A stretch of 64,000 bases of DNA, from positions 124,001 through 188,000 of the forward strand of contig SNVD02005083.1 of the NCBI GenBank assembly GCA_013180625.2, in the 5' to 3' direction. A program made the translations under genes and the position numbers. Positions 46,324-59,163 of the stretch are shown here, piece after piece (the first letter of the stretch is position 1; every line of letters begins with the position of its first letter). The notes under the pieces were generated by a model, which had not been told where the DNA came from, did not search any database, and saw nothing but the letters and a program-made list of their open reading frames with translations. This DNA comes from Boswellia sacra. Taxonomy: Eukaryota > Streptophyta > Magnoliopsida > Sapindales > Burseraceae.

Positions 46324-49300
46324 TCAAACTCGTACAATGTTGATCAAGTCCAAACAATGACTGAACTTGATCGCTGTCACAATCTTAGTCAACATATCTA
46401 CGGGATTCTCGACAGTTCTAATCTTCTGAAGTAAGATTCTCTCTTCATCAATAATCTCCCGCACAAAATGATATCGAACATCAATATGCTTCGTACGAAC
46501 GTGGAACACTGGATTCTTCGCTAAGTGAATAGCACTCTGACTGTCAGAATAAAGAGTGATCTTCTTCTGCCCAATTCCCAATTCATCGAGCAATCCCTGT
46601 AATCAAATAGCTTCCTTCACAGCCTCTGTCATAGCCATATACTCTGCCTCTGTAATAGACAAAGCCACTGTAAACTGTAAAGTAGACTTTTCAACTCACT
46701 GGTACTCTTGCAAGAGTAAACACATAACCGGTTGTCGACCGACGTTTATCCAAATCACCAGCATAATCAGAATCACCATAACCAATAGCACACTGACCAC
46801 ATGTATCATCCCTCTCAAAGACTAAGCCAACATCTATGGTTCTCAACAAATACCGTAAAATCCATTTCACTGCTTGCTAATGTCCTTTACCAGGATCATG
46901 CATATACCTACTCACAACTCCAACTGCATGTGAAATGTCGGGTCTCGTACACACCATAGCATACATCAGGCTACCAACTGCATTAGCATACGGAACTCGA
47001 GACATATACTCTCGTTCCTCATCTGTACTAGGAGATAAAGATGCACTAAGCTTCATATGAGGAGCAAGTGGGGTACTTACAGGTTTTGACTGCTCTGTAA
47101 TGCCAAACCGCTGTAATACCTTCTTCAGATACTGCTTCTGAGTCAAACAAATCTTGCTTCTCCCTCTATCTCTGCTAATCTCCATGCCAAGAATCTTCTT
47201 AGCTTCACCCAAATCTTTCATCTCAAACTCTCGATTCAACTGAGTCTTCAACTTTACAATTTCTTCAACATTCGTCGAAGCTATCAACATATCATCAACA
47301 TACAAGAGTAGATAAATGAAAGAACCATCACGTAGCCTCCGAAAATACACACAATTATCAAATTTGCTTCTTGTGTACCTCTGACCCATCATAAACCGAT
47401 CAAATCGCTTATACCACTGTCTGGGAGATTGCTTCAAACCATAAAGCGATCTTTTCAGTTTGCAAACCAAATTTTCCTTACCAGCAACTTTGAATCCCTC
47501 TGGCTGAGTCATATAGATTTCCTCTTCCAAGTCACCATGTAAAAATGCAGTTTTTACATCAAGTTGAACTAGTTCCATATTCATCTGAGCTACCAAAGCC
47601 AACAAAATTCTAATGGAAGAATGTTTCACAACTGGAGAAAATACCTCATTGTAGTCAATTCCTTCCCTCTTAGCGTAGCCTTTAGTGACCAACCTTGCCT
47701 TGTAGCGGATGTCATTCTTGTCAGGAAATCCATCTTTCTTTGCATATACCCATTTGCACCCAATTGCCTTTTTACCCTTCGGTAGTTGAGCTAGCTCCCA
47801 AGTTTCATTCTTCTGAAGAGACTGCATCTCTTCGCTCATAGCTGTCTTTCACTCATCAACTTCAGAACATCTGACTGCCTCTCTATAAGTGGAAGGAACA
47901 TCAGCATCTACAATTGGAAGTGCATAGGCCACCATATCAGCAAATCGAGCAGGTCTGCGAATCTCACGTCTTGGCCTATCAATTGCAATAGATTCTTGTT
48001 GCTGTTGGGTTCCTGAGTAGAACCCTCACCATCATCTCCCAAATCTCCCTCTGTCATAGGAGTACCATCATCTGTCTCAACAGATCTAACTGGGTTCAAT
48101 GTCGTCGTTTCAAACTCCACCTGCTGCTGAGTATGCTCCACCTGCTGTGGAGTACCATTCACCTTTGTCTGTTTTCTGATTTCTTCAACATTGAAGACTC
48201 ATCAAATGTCACATCTCTGCTGGATACAATCTTCCTCGAACTAGGACACCATAGACGATATCCTTTCACTCCTGAAGCAAATCCTAAGAAAATCGCTTTC
48301 TTGGCTCTAGGGCCAGCTTAGATTCTTTCACATGATAATATGCAGTAGAACCAAAAACATGTAAAGAATCATAATAAGAAATAGGTTGTCCAGACCATAC
48401 CTCCAATGGAGTTCTATCACCAATAGCAGCTGAAGGTAGACGATTAATGAGATGACACGCATAAGTCACAGCCTCAGCCCAAAATTCTTTGCCCAACCCA
48501 GCATTGGACAACATACACCGAACTTTCTCCAGCAATGTCCGGTTCATGCGTTCTGCCACCCCATTCTGCTGCGGTGTACCTCTAACAGTAAAATGACGTA
48601 CAATACCCTCATCTTGACACAATTTCAAAAACTGATCACTGCAATACTCACCACCATTATCTGTTCTGAGATTCTTGATTTTTGCCAGTTGTGTCTCAAT
48701 CATCTTTTTCCATTTAAGAAAAACACCAAGTACATCATCTTTTGATTTCAAACAGTACACCCAAGTTCTTCTGGAAAAGTCATCAACAAAAGTAACAAAG
48801 TAGTGCCTACCTCCCATAGATGCGGTTTTAGTAGGTCCCACACATCTGAGTGAACATAATCAAGAATACCCTTGGTATTATGAATAGCGGTGCCAAATTT
48901 CACTCTCTTCTGCTTTCCCAGAACACAATGCTCACAGAAATCCAGCTTGCAGGTCTTTGCACCTTTCAATAAGCCTCGCTTTACCAAACTGAATAAGGCT
49001 TTCTCACCTGCATGTCCCAAACGCATATGCCACAGTCTCGTAATCTCTGAATCTGTATCATTATCAGAAACCATAGCCGCTGATCCAATAACTGTACTCC
49101 CATTATAGTAATACAAGTTGTTCCTCCTAATGCCTTTCAATACCACAAGAGCGCCTGAAGTGACCCTCAGAATACCATCTGGAATAGATATACCACAGAC
49201 TTTAGATTCTAAGGCTCCCAAAGAGATGAGATTCTTCTTCAACTTCGGTACATACCGAACATCTGTCAGAACTCTAGTCAGTCCATCATGATTCCTCAAT

Positions 49301-50317
49301 CGGATCGAACCTATCCCAGCAGTATGGCAAATATCATCATTGCCTATATACACAACTCCACAATCAAGCTCTTCAAACTGAAAGAACCAATCCCGATGTG
49401 GACACATATGATAAGTACAACCCGAATCCATAATCCACTCATCAGAATCAGAAGTGGATAGCTGACCAGCTAGACATATATTTGACTCACTATCAACCTC
49501 ACGCTCAACAACACATGCATCAGAAACAGCCTTGCCCTTGTCTTTCTTTTTCAACTTAGGACAATCTTTCTTCCAATACCCTTTCTCACGACAAAAGGCA
49601 CACTCATCTTTTCCTAATCTACCCCTCGACAAAGATTTTCCCCTTTTTCCTAGTTTCCTACTATGACTACGCCCTCTCACTGTCAATGCATCTACTGACT
49701 CATCCCTATGTTCCCTTCGATCTTTCTTACGAATTTCATAATTCAACAAAGCAGAACAAACTTCTTCAAAAGACAGTTTATCTTTCCCATGGATAAGAGT
49801 AATGCACAAATGATCTAATTCATCCGGAAGTGAGCCAATCAATAGCATTGCCTTAATTTCATCTTTGAATGTTTCATCTAAGTTTAACAAATCAGCAATT
49901 AACTTATTAAACTCATCAATATGAGAACTGATGCTCGTACCTGGTTTCAACTGGAGACGGAACAATCTCTTACAATAGGTACAGCCGATTCTCATTGCTT
50001 TTCTTCATATATTTGTTCTCCAGCGCCTTCCACAATTTGTTTGCAGATGTCTCCTTAGTGAACGGATACTTTTGTTCTCTACACAAGTAAGAGCGAATCA
50101 ACCCATAAGCTTTTATATTAAGCCTGTCCCAATCTCTTGCACTGATATCTTCTGGTTTTGTTTCTTCCAGAACAATATCCAAATCTTACTGATACAACCC
50201 GTCCAACACCTCACTCTGCCATAAGCCGAAATTATTTCGGCCATCAAATTTTTCAACATCTATTTTTGCATTTGTCACGGTCACTGTCTTCTCTGATACA
50301 GTCGACGATGATGCCAT
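46324..50317 (-). pseudogene. Copia element 1 gag-pol, inactivated
   Basis: The start codon is at 50317 (MASSSTVSEKTVTV). In order on the minus strand: gag (UBN2 type, WKALENKYMKKSNENRLYL), a zinc knuckle CAFCREKGYWKKDC, protease WIMDSGCTYHMC, GAG-pre-integrase (LWHMRLGHAGEKAL, CEHCVLGKQKRVKF), integrase core (YFVTFVDDFSRRTWVY, DNGGEYCSDQF, TPQQNGVAERMNRTLLE), reverse transcriptase (KARLVTKGYAKREGIDY, LLLYVDDMLIA) and RNase H (LYSDSQSAIHLAKNP). Defects include a stop early in gag (about 50188), a frameshift near 49980, one near 48840, frame breaks around 48170-48280 and 47840-47905, and TGA for Trp in AIWLQGLL (about 46602). The layout is a complete autonomous Copia element that can no longer make its polyprotein. 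Confidence 0.92.
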
Positions 50318-50483
50318 GACTACCTCTCACAAATAAGCTCGATACACAAATCACCAACAACCAAGCTCCAAACAAACTATTATATTCAATAACTAGCAAT
50401 CCAAAATCAACAGCCCAGAATAGTAGCAAGTGCTTCAATGAAGTAGCCACTAACTACCCAAAACCTTTGGCTTTGATGCCAAT

Positions 50484-51029
50484 TGTTATGAACAAGCGGA
50501 AGCGATAACCAACAGAACAACCAAATGCATAACCACAACTATGCTAGATAATTGAATACAATAGCAACTAAAGAGGCAACCAATCAACCATAATGCAGAA
50601 ATAGAAAACACACCAGGATTTAACGAGGTTCGGTATAAATACCTACGTCCTTGGGCGCCGCTGAAGAAATTTTCCACTATCTTCAAAGAGAATTACAAAC
50701 TTTTGGGCCACAATACAAATTCTACAACTATTGGGCCAAACTACAATTACCCAAATAGTTGGGTCAAACTGTAATTACCCAAACAATTGGGCAATACTAC
50801 AAATACCCAAAATAAAGGGGGAAAAAGTAAATATTACAAACTTTAAGGTCCTTGATGAAAGGCCCTTAAACTATAAGGTCTTATAGGTGAGACCTTACAA
50901 ATATGGGGGGTGGAATGATATTTCAAATGAGACAATAAAATTTTCCCATATGGCTTCCTTTTATAAGGGCCACATGACACCCACATTTTGCTCTTAACCG
51001 ATGTGGGATATGAGCCAACAAAACTAACA
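50484..51029 (-). repeat. 5' LTR of Copia element 1
   Basis: 546 bp, partner of 45677-46222. The adjacent primer-binding site at about 50467-50479 defines it as the 5' LTR on the minus strand. Confidence 0.95.
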
Positions 51030-52836
51030 CATTAGAATCTCGTCATCGCGATCAATAATTTGTCCTTTAACTCCAACTTCAAAATTTCACAATAAAGGTG
51101 TCAAAACGTCATCCAAAGTTTCACGCATAGCCCTTAAGGTTTGGTTGTTTTAGTTTAGCTCTTAATGTTTCAGAATCTTTAGTTTATCGCTATACATTCA
51201 GTCCACTATATATTCTTGGTTCTTATTAGTTTAGTCCCCAAGTATGGCCAACTACCTTCACTAAAATTCACCCTCAGTCCAACAACCCAAAACACTTCAT
51301 CCTAAGACACTCCAACAATTAACGACCCTAATAGCTTTGGAAATTAACAAACATCAAATAACAAGTGATGTGAGACCCTTGAAGGTTAGTATAGAAGCCT
51401 TAGTGTTGGTAATAAAAGCTTGAATCCTTCTATTACGTAGCAATGGTTATATACAGATATGATTACAATAGTTATAGGTAGGAACAATAACAAGGAAAGA
51501 TCAAGGAGTAATTATGGGAGATCGATCGAGGAGTAGTTATTGGAGATAATCGATCATAATAAGAATAAATAAGGGATTTCCTACAATGATGAGATTATCA
51601 GTTACGATTGCTTAATATGCCCTCATAAGATTGGAGTTCCATCAGTAGCTCGAATCTTGGAACTCGAATCTTGGACTGATGATCAATAAACAGCTTGTGA
51701 TGAAGTGGCTTTGTAAGAAGTCAGCAAGTTAAGCAGCAGAAGAAACATGAAAAACATGAGACCTTTGTTGAGAAGATGATCACAAATAAAATAGTGATCA
51801 AGGGTAGTATGTCTTATACGGGAATGAGAAAACTAGATGAGCAGATTGACATGTGGCACCCAAGTTATCATAATAAATACTGGGTGTCACACCCCGTATC
51901 CAACAGAGGAATACTGCAGCGGATAAGAACTTGCCAAGGGAACACAGTTGTCGCTATGCCGAAATCCTTCCTTAATCTTTAACTGATCGAATACCTGAGG
52001 TACACAACAGACTAGTGAGTATGAAACTCAGTAAGCAGCTAGAATTATAAAAACTGGCGTAACACTCAAAATAAAACAATTAATGGTGATAACCATTTCA
52101 GAATATGACTACTATTTAATACTTATTCCATAAATCACTAATTACTGTTCATATCTTGGTATTCAATCCACCAGTGCTCTACTAAGAAAATCATAACATT
52201 GATTTCACTATTTAAGGATCGCGCCCTACGTAAAGGGACTGGCACGATGGTGCCAAGTTTTTGATTTCTAATCTGTTGCAAATTTCAGTTCCATTCTCCT
52301 GCACCAAAAGAAAGGCACGCATGTACCAACTCTCTGTTCTTTCTTACTTGAGTCGATGCAATTGGCGCTCCAGTGCTGAAAGTATGGCACAACGATGCCA
52401 TTCTCTATCTATACCTCTTTAGGTCGGTTAAAGATGCTCTCATGCACTATTTAATGGTGCTCATGCACCAACCTTACATCATTGGCCAATTTCTTAGACC
52501 AATTACTCACTTATCTCATCACATTCCTAATTCCGTAAATACATGTCTATGGGTAATCAAGCATGGTTTTTCCATGTCAAAGCTCATCACATACACCCAT
52601 TTACATACACATGTCTCATTTACAATTCAACTTTCACAAGTCTATCACATACTCATGTGCTCCCATAAACATATAAATCATTCACACATGAGCTTCCATA
52701 AGCTAGCTACATTGTTCATATGGATATCCATTTCACATAATTTCGGAAGCTTCCACAGTACAGTCACAGATACTTAGGAACAATGCTCTCTAATCAAGGT
52801 AGGACTTTTCATTTCACAGTCAGTTTCCATATGTAG

Positions 52837-53229
52837 GCCTACCCATGAATCAGCTCAAGGCTAGTCTGACAATCCGGGTGATACCGGGCCCATGCTACCG
52901 AATCTCGTCTAAAGAAACACATGGTCCAGACCTCCCCTCAAGCCATAGGGATACAGAACGGTACAGATACATTCAAAGGCCTACCCATGAAATAACTCAA
53001 GGCTAGTCTGACAATCCGGGTGATACCGGGCCCATGCTACCGAATCTCGTCTAGAGAAAGACATGGTCCAGACCTCCCCTCAAGCCATGGGGATACAGAA
53101 CGGTACAGATACATTCAAAGGCCTACCCATGAAATAGCTCAAGGCTAGTCTGACAATCCGGGTGATACCGGGCCCATGCTACCGAATCTCGTCTAGAGAA
53201 ACACATGGTCCATACCTCCCCTCAAGCTA
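52837..53229 (+). repeat. Tandem repeat, 141-142 bp x about 2.8
   Basis: Units start at 52837, 52978 and 53120 with GGCCTACCCATGAA and contain GCTAGTCTGACAATCCGGGT and CACATGGTCCAGACC. The copies are almost identical. A related single unit is visible in the other solo LTR near 23120-23210. Confidence 0.95.
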
Positions 53230-53254
53230 TGAGAGCCAAATATCCTAAGTTGTG

Positions 53255-53440
53255 GCATGCCACTCACATATCAGTTTTCACATTCAGTCACATAAGTGAA
53301 GCTCTATATTAAGCTTTCACTCACATATCACATTTCACATTTCAGTCACATAAGTGAAGCTCTATGTTAAGCTTTCACTTACATATCACATTTCACATTT
53401 CAGTCACATAAATGAAGCTCTATATTAAGCTTCTAACCCA
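53255..53440 (+). repeat. Tandem repeat of about 60 bp x 3
   Basis: Three copies of a unit containing CAGTCACATAAGTGAAGCTC and TTAAGCTTTCACT follow directly on the 141-bp repeats. They differ by a few bases each. Confidence 0.9.
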
Positions 53441-55618
53441 ATCACAACTTGTCACAATTCATTCACTTTAATGCTAGTATTTAACGGTATCGCATTTCAC
53501 ATTCGACATTTAATATATTCCCATAGGCTTGGCATGTAATTTCGAATTCATAACACATCATACCGTTATACATGCCTTCACACATCACAATATTGCAGTT
53601 CACTATCATAATTGAGGTTCTACGTAGGCTTCTCATTAATCACATATACATTCATAAACACAATAAGCCTACATACCTCATAAACATTTATAGATATGCA
53701 CAATCCACACATTGGCATCATTTCTACACACATAGAATCCCAATGACATCTTTATTCGTGCCAACACCTTCCATTACTCTTCGATGTATTTCAATCATAT
53801 CGTTGCACAACCAATTCCAGGTATAACTGGTCTCATTCATTTTCCACTCATACATATTCGTGGAACTCTAATACACATGGTATTTCATAGACATTCATTT
53901 GTCATTCCATCCACATGAGGAATTAGTATCCTAGAACGTTTGGCATGTATTAATATTATTCAAGCCAATTCACAACAAATTCACCTACATGAGGGCACAT
54001 TCACATTTCTACATCTCACACACATAGCATTTACACCAACATGTAGCTCACATACTCATCAAAGTGTGTGAAATCACATATTTCATAAATTACTATAAAC
54101 CTAAATAAAATCATTTCTCATATCAAGGTCCATGTATTCATGGCCCAATCCACATTCCGTCTACACATTTCACATATATTTACAAGCACAATCATTAAAC
54201 ATATTTCATTAAAAGTTAACATCTATTGTGTCCTCAGAAGGGTCTAGCTACTTACCTGGTTAGCCTTGCCTCTTAATTTTGCTCTCATATATTTCTTGAT
54301 AAGTAGTTGTTTAAAGTTCATCTCTTCTTCTTCTCCTTCCTCTCTGGTAACCATTGCCATAGTCATGACACATTGATCAGTGTCTATTTAGAAGTCATTA
54401 AATTCCTTAGGTTAACAACAATTCAACCAACCAATAACATCATTTATTAAACTCTATCACACACACATATTGGTTGGATTATTATAATAAGAGGTTATTC
54501 ATTTCCAATCATCACCAAAATTCATGGAAATCAAATAGACATACATATTATAGTCCATGAATATTATTGAGTCAAAATAAGGTCATTTACCCCTTGAAAA
54601 TCCTTAATTTCATTCACACAGCAAATCTGTCTGCAGACCTTTCAACTGAGCAGTGAAACTTTGAAGAATTTTATAAAATTCTACAATAATCCAATCTCCA
54701 CCAAAATTTCCATTCTAAAACTAGACACATATAAGAGTTATTTCACCAAAAATCATGATTTTATAAGGAGTCTAAGGCAGTCAAACGGAATTTATTTCAC
54801 AAACTCAGTTCTGGAACTTAACATTCACAGTTCTTTAAGTCCAGATTTGAAAAATCATAACAATTCATACACAACTCCAAAAACCATGAAAATTTACAGT
54901 ATAACAGAAAATATACCCAAGTTCTCATATTAAAAATCACGAAATTTTGCAAATAGTTGTCCCCTCAAATGGAGTTCATTCCCGCTGCCCTGTTTTAAAA
55001 CAGGGGAATTCTCAATTTCAATTCAGAACTTCAAAAATTCATTACAATTAGCACACTACGAATTTTTGAGTGTTTCAAAATTCTATAAACTCCTTGAGGT
55101 GTCTAGTTTATCATATAAAAACTTCAGAGTCAGAAAACAAACATAGAATTTATAAGAATTTTTGGACTAACCCCTGTTCAGCAAAGAGGCCCTGCAGGAA
55201 TTTCACTCAATCATGTTTCCTAGCTTCCCGAACATCATGTCTTCTCCTTCAATATACCATATCACATGTAATATCATGATTTCACACCATTTTCAGAATG
55301 TACATAACGCAATTATTCCAAAATTTATAACATATCACATTAATTTCCTGTAAAAATGATGGAACCATGCAAGGAAATGGGAGGAGAAGTTGATTTCTAC
55401 CTCTACTTTGTCTCTAGATTTCTTCCTCTTGCTTAATTTGTTGGCAACCATGGAGGAGAAAGAGATTAGGGCTGGCTGCAGGGATAGGATCAAAATGAAT
55501 ATATTTCTCTAGAATTCTCTCTTTTATACTTATCCAAATCTGCAAAATTTCAGTCTAACCCTTTAAGTTTTCAATTCGTTAATTAGCCCCTCCATCCCAT
55601 CTAATTTCATCCCTCTCC

Positions 55619-55643
55619 ATATATATATATATATATATATATA
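55619..55643. repeat. (AT)n microsatellite
   Basis: About twelve AT units close to the right end of the 3.8-kb solo LTR. Confidence 0.95.
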
Positions 55644-58200
55644 CATACCTTATAATGTTAATAATACATATTTTTACAATACACATGTAAGTCAAACTTA
55701 CTTAAATCTTGGGGTGTCACACTGGGAGTGTTGGCAAGTCGAATGTGAAGTTCAGCAAGGAGATTTGTGATCCAATTAAGTTCAGTAGTTGTGGATGTAT
55801 AGAGCGATACTCAGATTCAGTGGACGATCGAGCCACCGTACACTGCTTTTTGGAACACCAGCTAACTGGTTTAGCTCCCAAGAAAACAAGATAGGCTGAA
55901 GTGGATGTACAATCACCTGTCCAGTCCACATCCGCATAGGATTGAAGCGACAATGAAATGTTACGTCGAAGAAAACTACCATGTGAAGAAGTCCCTTTTA
56001 GATATCGAAGAACCCTTTTCACAGGACGCCAATGTGTGGTAGTAGGTCTATGCATGAATTGGGATAACTTGTTGATGGCATAGAAAACATCAAGATATGT
56101 CATGGCAAGATACTAAAGAGAGCTAATCATTTGACAATACTGGGTAGCATCGGTTGGTGGAGAACCCCCATTAAGGGATAGAATCTCAGTAGCTAACAAT
56201 GAAGTTGCAATATCACTGGAATCATGCATTTGCATTCGAGCAAGAAGACCCCAAATATGCTTTTGTTGTGTGAAAAATAACCCTTCAGAGGTATGAATTA
56301 CCTTAATGCCAAGGAAGTAGTTTAGGACTCCAAGATCCTTGAAAGAGAAGCGGGCAGCAAGATGCTTAATAAAAGAATTTACCAATGAAGAAGAGCTACC
56401 AGTGACTATGATGTCGTCCACATACACCAACAAAAAAATGGTTAGACCACGATTAGAATAAATAAATAATGAGGGTTTTTGAATTTGAATTGTTGAATTC
56501 CTAAGTAAGAAGAAATGAACGTAATTCATAATACCATGCTCGAGATGCTTGATTAAGTCCATAAATGGCCTTTCTTAATTTATAGACAAGTGCTGGATAA
56601 GTTTTATCAGAGAACCTAGGGGTTGTATCATATAGGCATCATCATGCAAGTGACCTTGTAAAAATGCATTATTTACATCCAACTGATGAAGTGGCAAGTT
56701 GAGCTGCTACGCCAATGTTGGAATGATGTGAACAGTCGTAGGCTTCACAAGCGGGCTGAAGGTAGAGTAAAAGTTAGCTAAGCCTCTGATTGAACCCTTT
56801 GGCTACAAGACGAGCCTTATGGTGCTCAATAGAACGGTTTGCCCCTGCTTGATCCTGAAAATCCACTTACAGTCAATAACGAATGAGGTGGAACAAGATC
56901 CCAAGTTTGATTTGTTTAAAGGGCAGTGAATTCATCACTTATGGCTTTATGCCAATGAGAGTTCTTTTGACCCTGGTGAAAAGTTGTAGGTTCTATGGAA
57001 GGTTGTGCATAAATGCAATTGGCAAAATAATTGTCTAAATAACGAGGATTAGGTTTGGTTATATTGTTTCTGGATCTTGCTACCATTGGGTGGCAGGATA
57101 TAATATGGGAAGGATTTTGTGACTCAGTGGGTGCAGAAGGTAAAGGAATAGGAGATCTAGAATTAGCAGATAAATTAATATTAGAGAGAGAAGAGTGATT
57201 ACTTACCAAAGGTTATGAGGCAGTATCGGTTGAGTGTGAAAAGATGAGTTCGGATCAACCTACGCCAAAGGTGGAGATCATGTATCACTGGGAGATTGAG
57301 AATCAGTCCAAAAGAGGAGAGTTGGAAGGAGATTCAGAAGTGGAAGGTGAAGTTAAATTAGGATTGTAAGTGTAGGAAAATCTGTTGGCATTAAGATAAG
57401 GATTGTATGTAGACAAATTTGAGTGGGAGACACCTATAGTGCTAGAGCTGTGCGAACTAGGGAGACTATAGTATGGTGGTTCAGACAGAAGCCAATTATC
57501 TAAGTTAGATGGATTAAACGGGGAATTTCTGGAATTGAGCCCAGAACGAGGGAGCTCATTTTCAACAAAAATGACATGACGAGAGATGAAGAGCTTGATA
57601 GTGGCAGGATCATAACACATTATATGCATTATGTGTGGATGAGTACCCAAAAGATATACATGGCCTGGACTTAGGTTCTAATTTGTGTTTGGAATATGGT
57701 TTGAGCCAGGGACAACGTAGATACCCAAAAACATGAAGTTTTAAATAATTAGGCTTAACAGAGAATAATTTCTGAAAGGGAGATATGTGATTGAGAATTG
57801 GTGTGGAAAGACGATTTATAAGATAGTTGGCAGTGTCAAAAGCAAAAGGCCAAAAGGTTTGTGGTAATGAAGCATAATAAAGTAAGGACTTGCTGGTCTT
57901 AACAATTTGTTGGTCTTAACAATTTGTTGATGTCTACGCTCAGCTATACCAATTATTTTTAGGCGCATAAGGTCTGGAGATAAGATATTGTATGCTAGAA
58001 GTCGTGGTAATGGTGGAAAGGCCCGAAAATTCAGTATCTCCATCAGAATAAAGCGTACAAATTGAGGTGTTAAATATTTTTCTACCACATTTTTAAATAG
58101 CTCAAAAATCTTGCGAACTTCTGATTTAAATCGCATGAAATATAGCCATATATACTTAGTATAGTGATGAGCAACCACGACATAATGGCATGATTTGTCA

Positions 58201-59044
58201 CTGCCAAGTAGGGGTGTGCATATGATGTGGTATGGTGTGGTATCACGATACTATTACCATACCCTACATAGGTCGGATTTTAGATTTTTATACCATACCA
58301 TACCATTCTTGAATATAATATCATACCACATTCCCTCATGGTAGGGTAAAGGCGGGTATGGTATGATATTTTCGGATAGTTGACCAAATTGACCAAAATT
58401 TGGATAATATTTTACCATGTATTTTTAATTATTTTAAAGTTTATTTATAGCTTTTTTTTTCAAGATTTTGACACTTTGATTTTTTATTTTGACATTGTTT
58501 AATATTATGATTCATAAAGTTTGAATTAAATAAAAAAATCAAACAATTACATATCATCAACAATACAAATAATCAAGTAACTATATATTCTATAACACAG
58601 TAACATCGTATCTATAACAATACAAAAATATCATATAACTACATATTCTATAACAACACGAATACTTAAGCAATTACATTATCTACTACTTCAAAATTCA
58701 AGCAAAATGATAAAAAAATGATAGAGGGTGAGGGATTTAGGTTACTCTTTTCATTATATACTCTATTAGTGTATATAACACTCACACATACAAATTATAC
58801 ATAACCAATTATAAATTGACACGTGACATAATTTTTTATTTTTTTAAAAGAAGTATGGTATGGTATGATATTTTCGGGTTTTTGCAAAAATACCCGCCAC
58901 CATATCATACTATGGGGGGTTTTCAAAATCTTTACCATACCACACCCTATATTTTTTTATACCCTACCCTACCTCCACTATACCATGACGGGTATGTCGG
59001 GTTCGGGCGGGTGGGCGGATACCATGCACACCCTTACTGCCAAG
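58201..59044. mobile_element. Non-autonomous hAT-type element, 828 bp, TSD CTGCCAAG
   Basis: The insert 58209-59036 starts TAGGGGTGTGCAT and ends ATGCACACCCTTA, so the termini are imperfect inverted repeats of the hAT type. An exact 8-bp duplication CTGCCAAG lies at 58201-58208 and 59037-59044, the size typical of hAT. Inside, both ends carry runs built from GGTATGGTATGATAT and its complement (TACCATACC), giving subterminal inverted repeats. There is no transposase. It splits the integrase region of Copia element 2. Confidence 0.92.
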
Positions 59045-59163
59045 TACAGGGGCTGGTCCCCAGACATCTATGTAATCAAGTCAAGTGGTTTGTTGCTAGA
59101 AAGGGTATTACTACCAAATTGAAGTCGATGATTTTTATTAGCCCAGAACTACAGAGGTGAAAG

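Larger units (their letters stand above)
45672..51034 (-). mobile_element. Full-length Copia retrotransposon (TNT1-94-like), TSD CATTA
   Basis: LTRs at 45677-46222 and 50484-51029 are both exactly 546 bp, begin TGTTATGAACAAG and end AACTAACA. They are flanked by CATTA at 45672-45676 and 51030-51034. On the minus strand the primer site TGGCATCAAAGCC lies next to the 5' LTR (about 50467-50479) and a purine tract AAGGTGGAGATT lies next to the 3' LTR (46223-46234). The gag-pol region lies between in the Copia order. About seven LTR differences are visible in the first 240 bp and almost none after, so this is the youngest large insertion in the window. Confidence 0.96.
51880..55726 (-). mobile_element. 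Long solo LTR, 3837 bp, TSD CTGGG
   Basis: The insert 51885-55721 begins TGTCACACCCC and ends GGGGTGTCACA, with exact CTGGG duplications at 51880-51884 and 55722-55726. On the minus strand it starts TGTGACACCCC, has a TATAAAAG box (about 55528-55535), then leader sequence, and ends CGGGGTGTGACA. There is no second LTR, primer site or coding frame inside. It is homologous to the outer parts of the insertion at 22100-30098 (shared segments near 22190-22310 with 51930-52030, 23120-23200 with 52855-52935, and 29340-29600 with 54950-55200). It interrupts the pol gene of Copia element 2 near RNase H. Confidence 0.88.

Noticed and set aside
52837..53229. Regular repeats that might suggest a CRISPR-like array
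   Set aside because: The 141-bp units are contiguous with no unique spacers, and this is a plant solo LTR.
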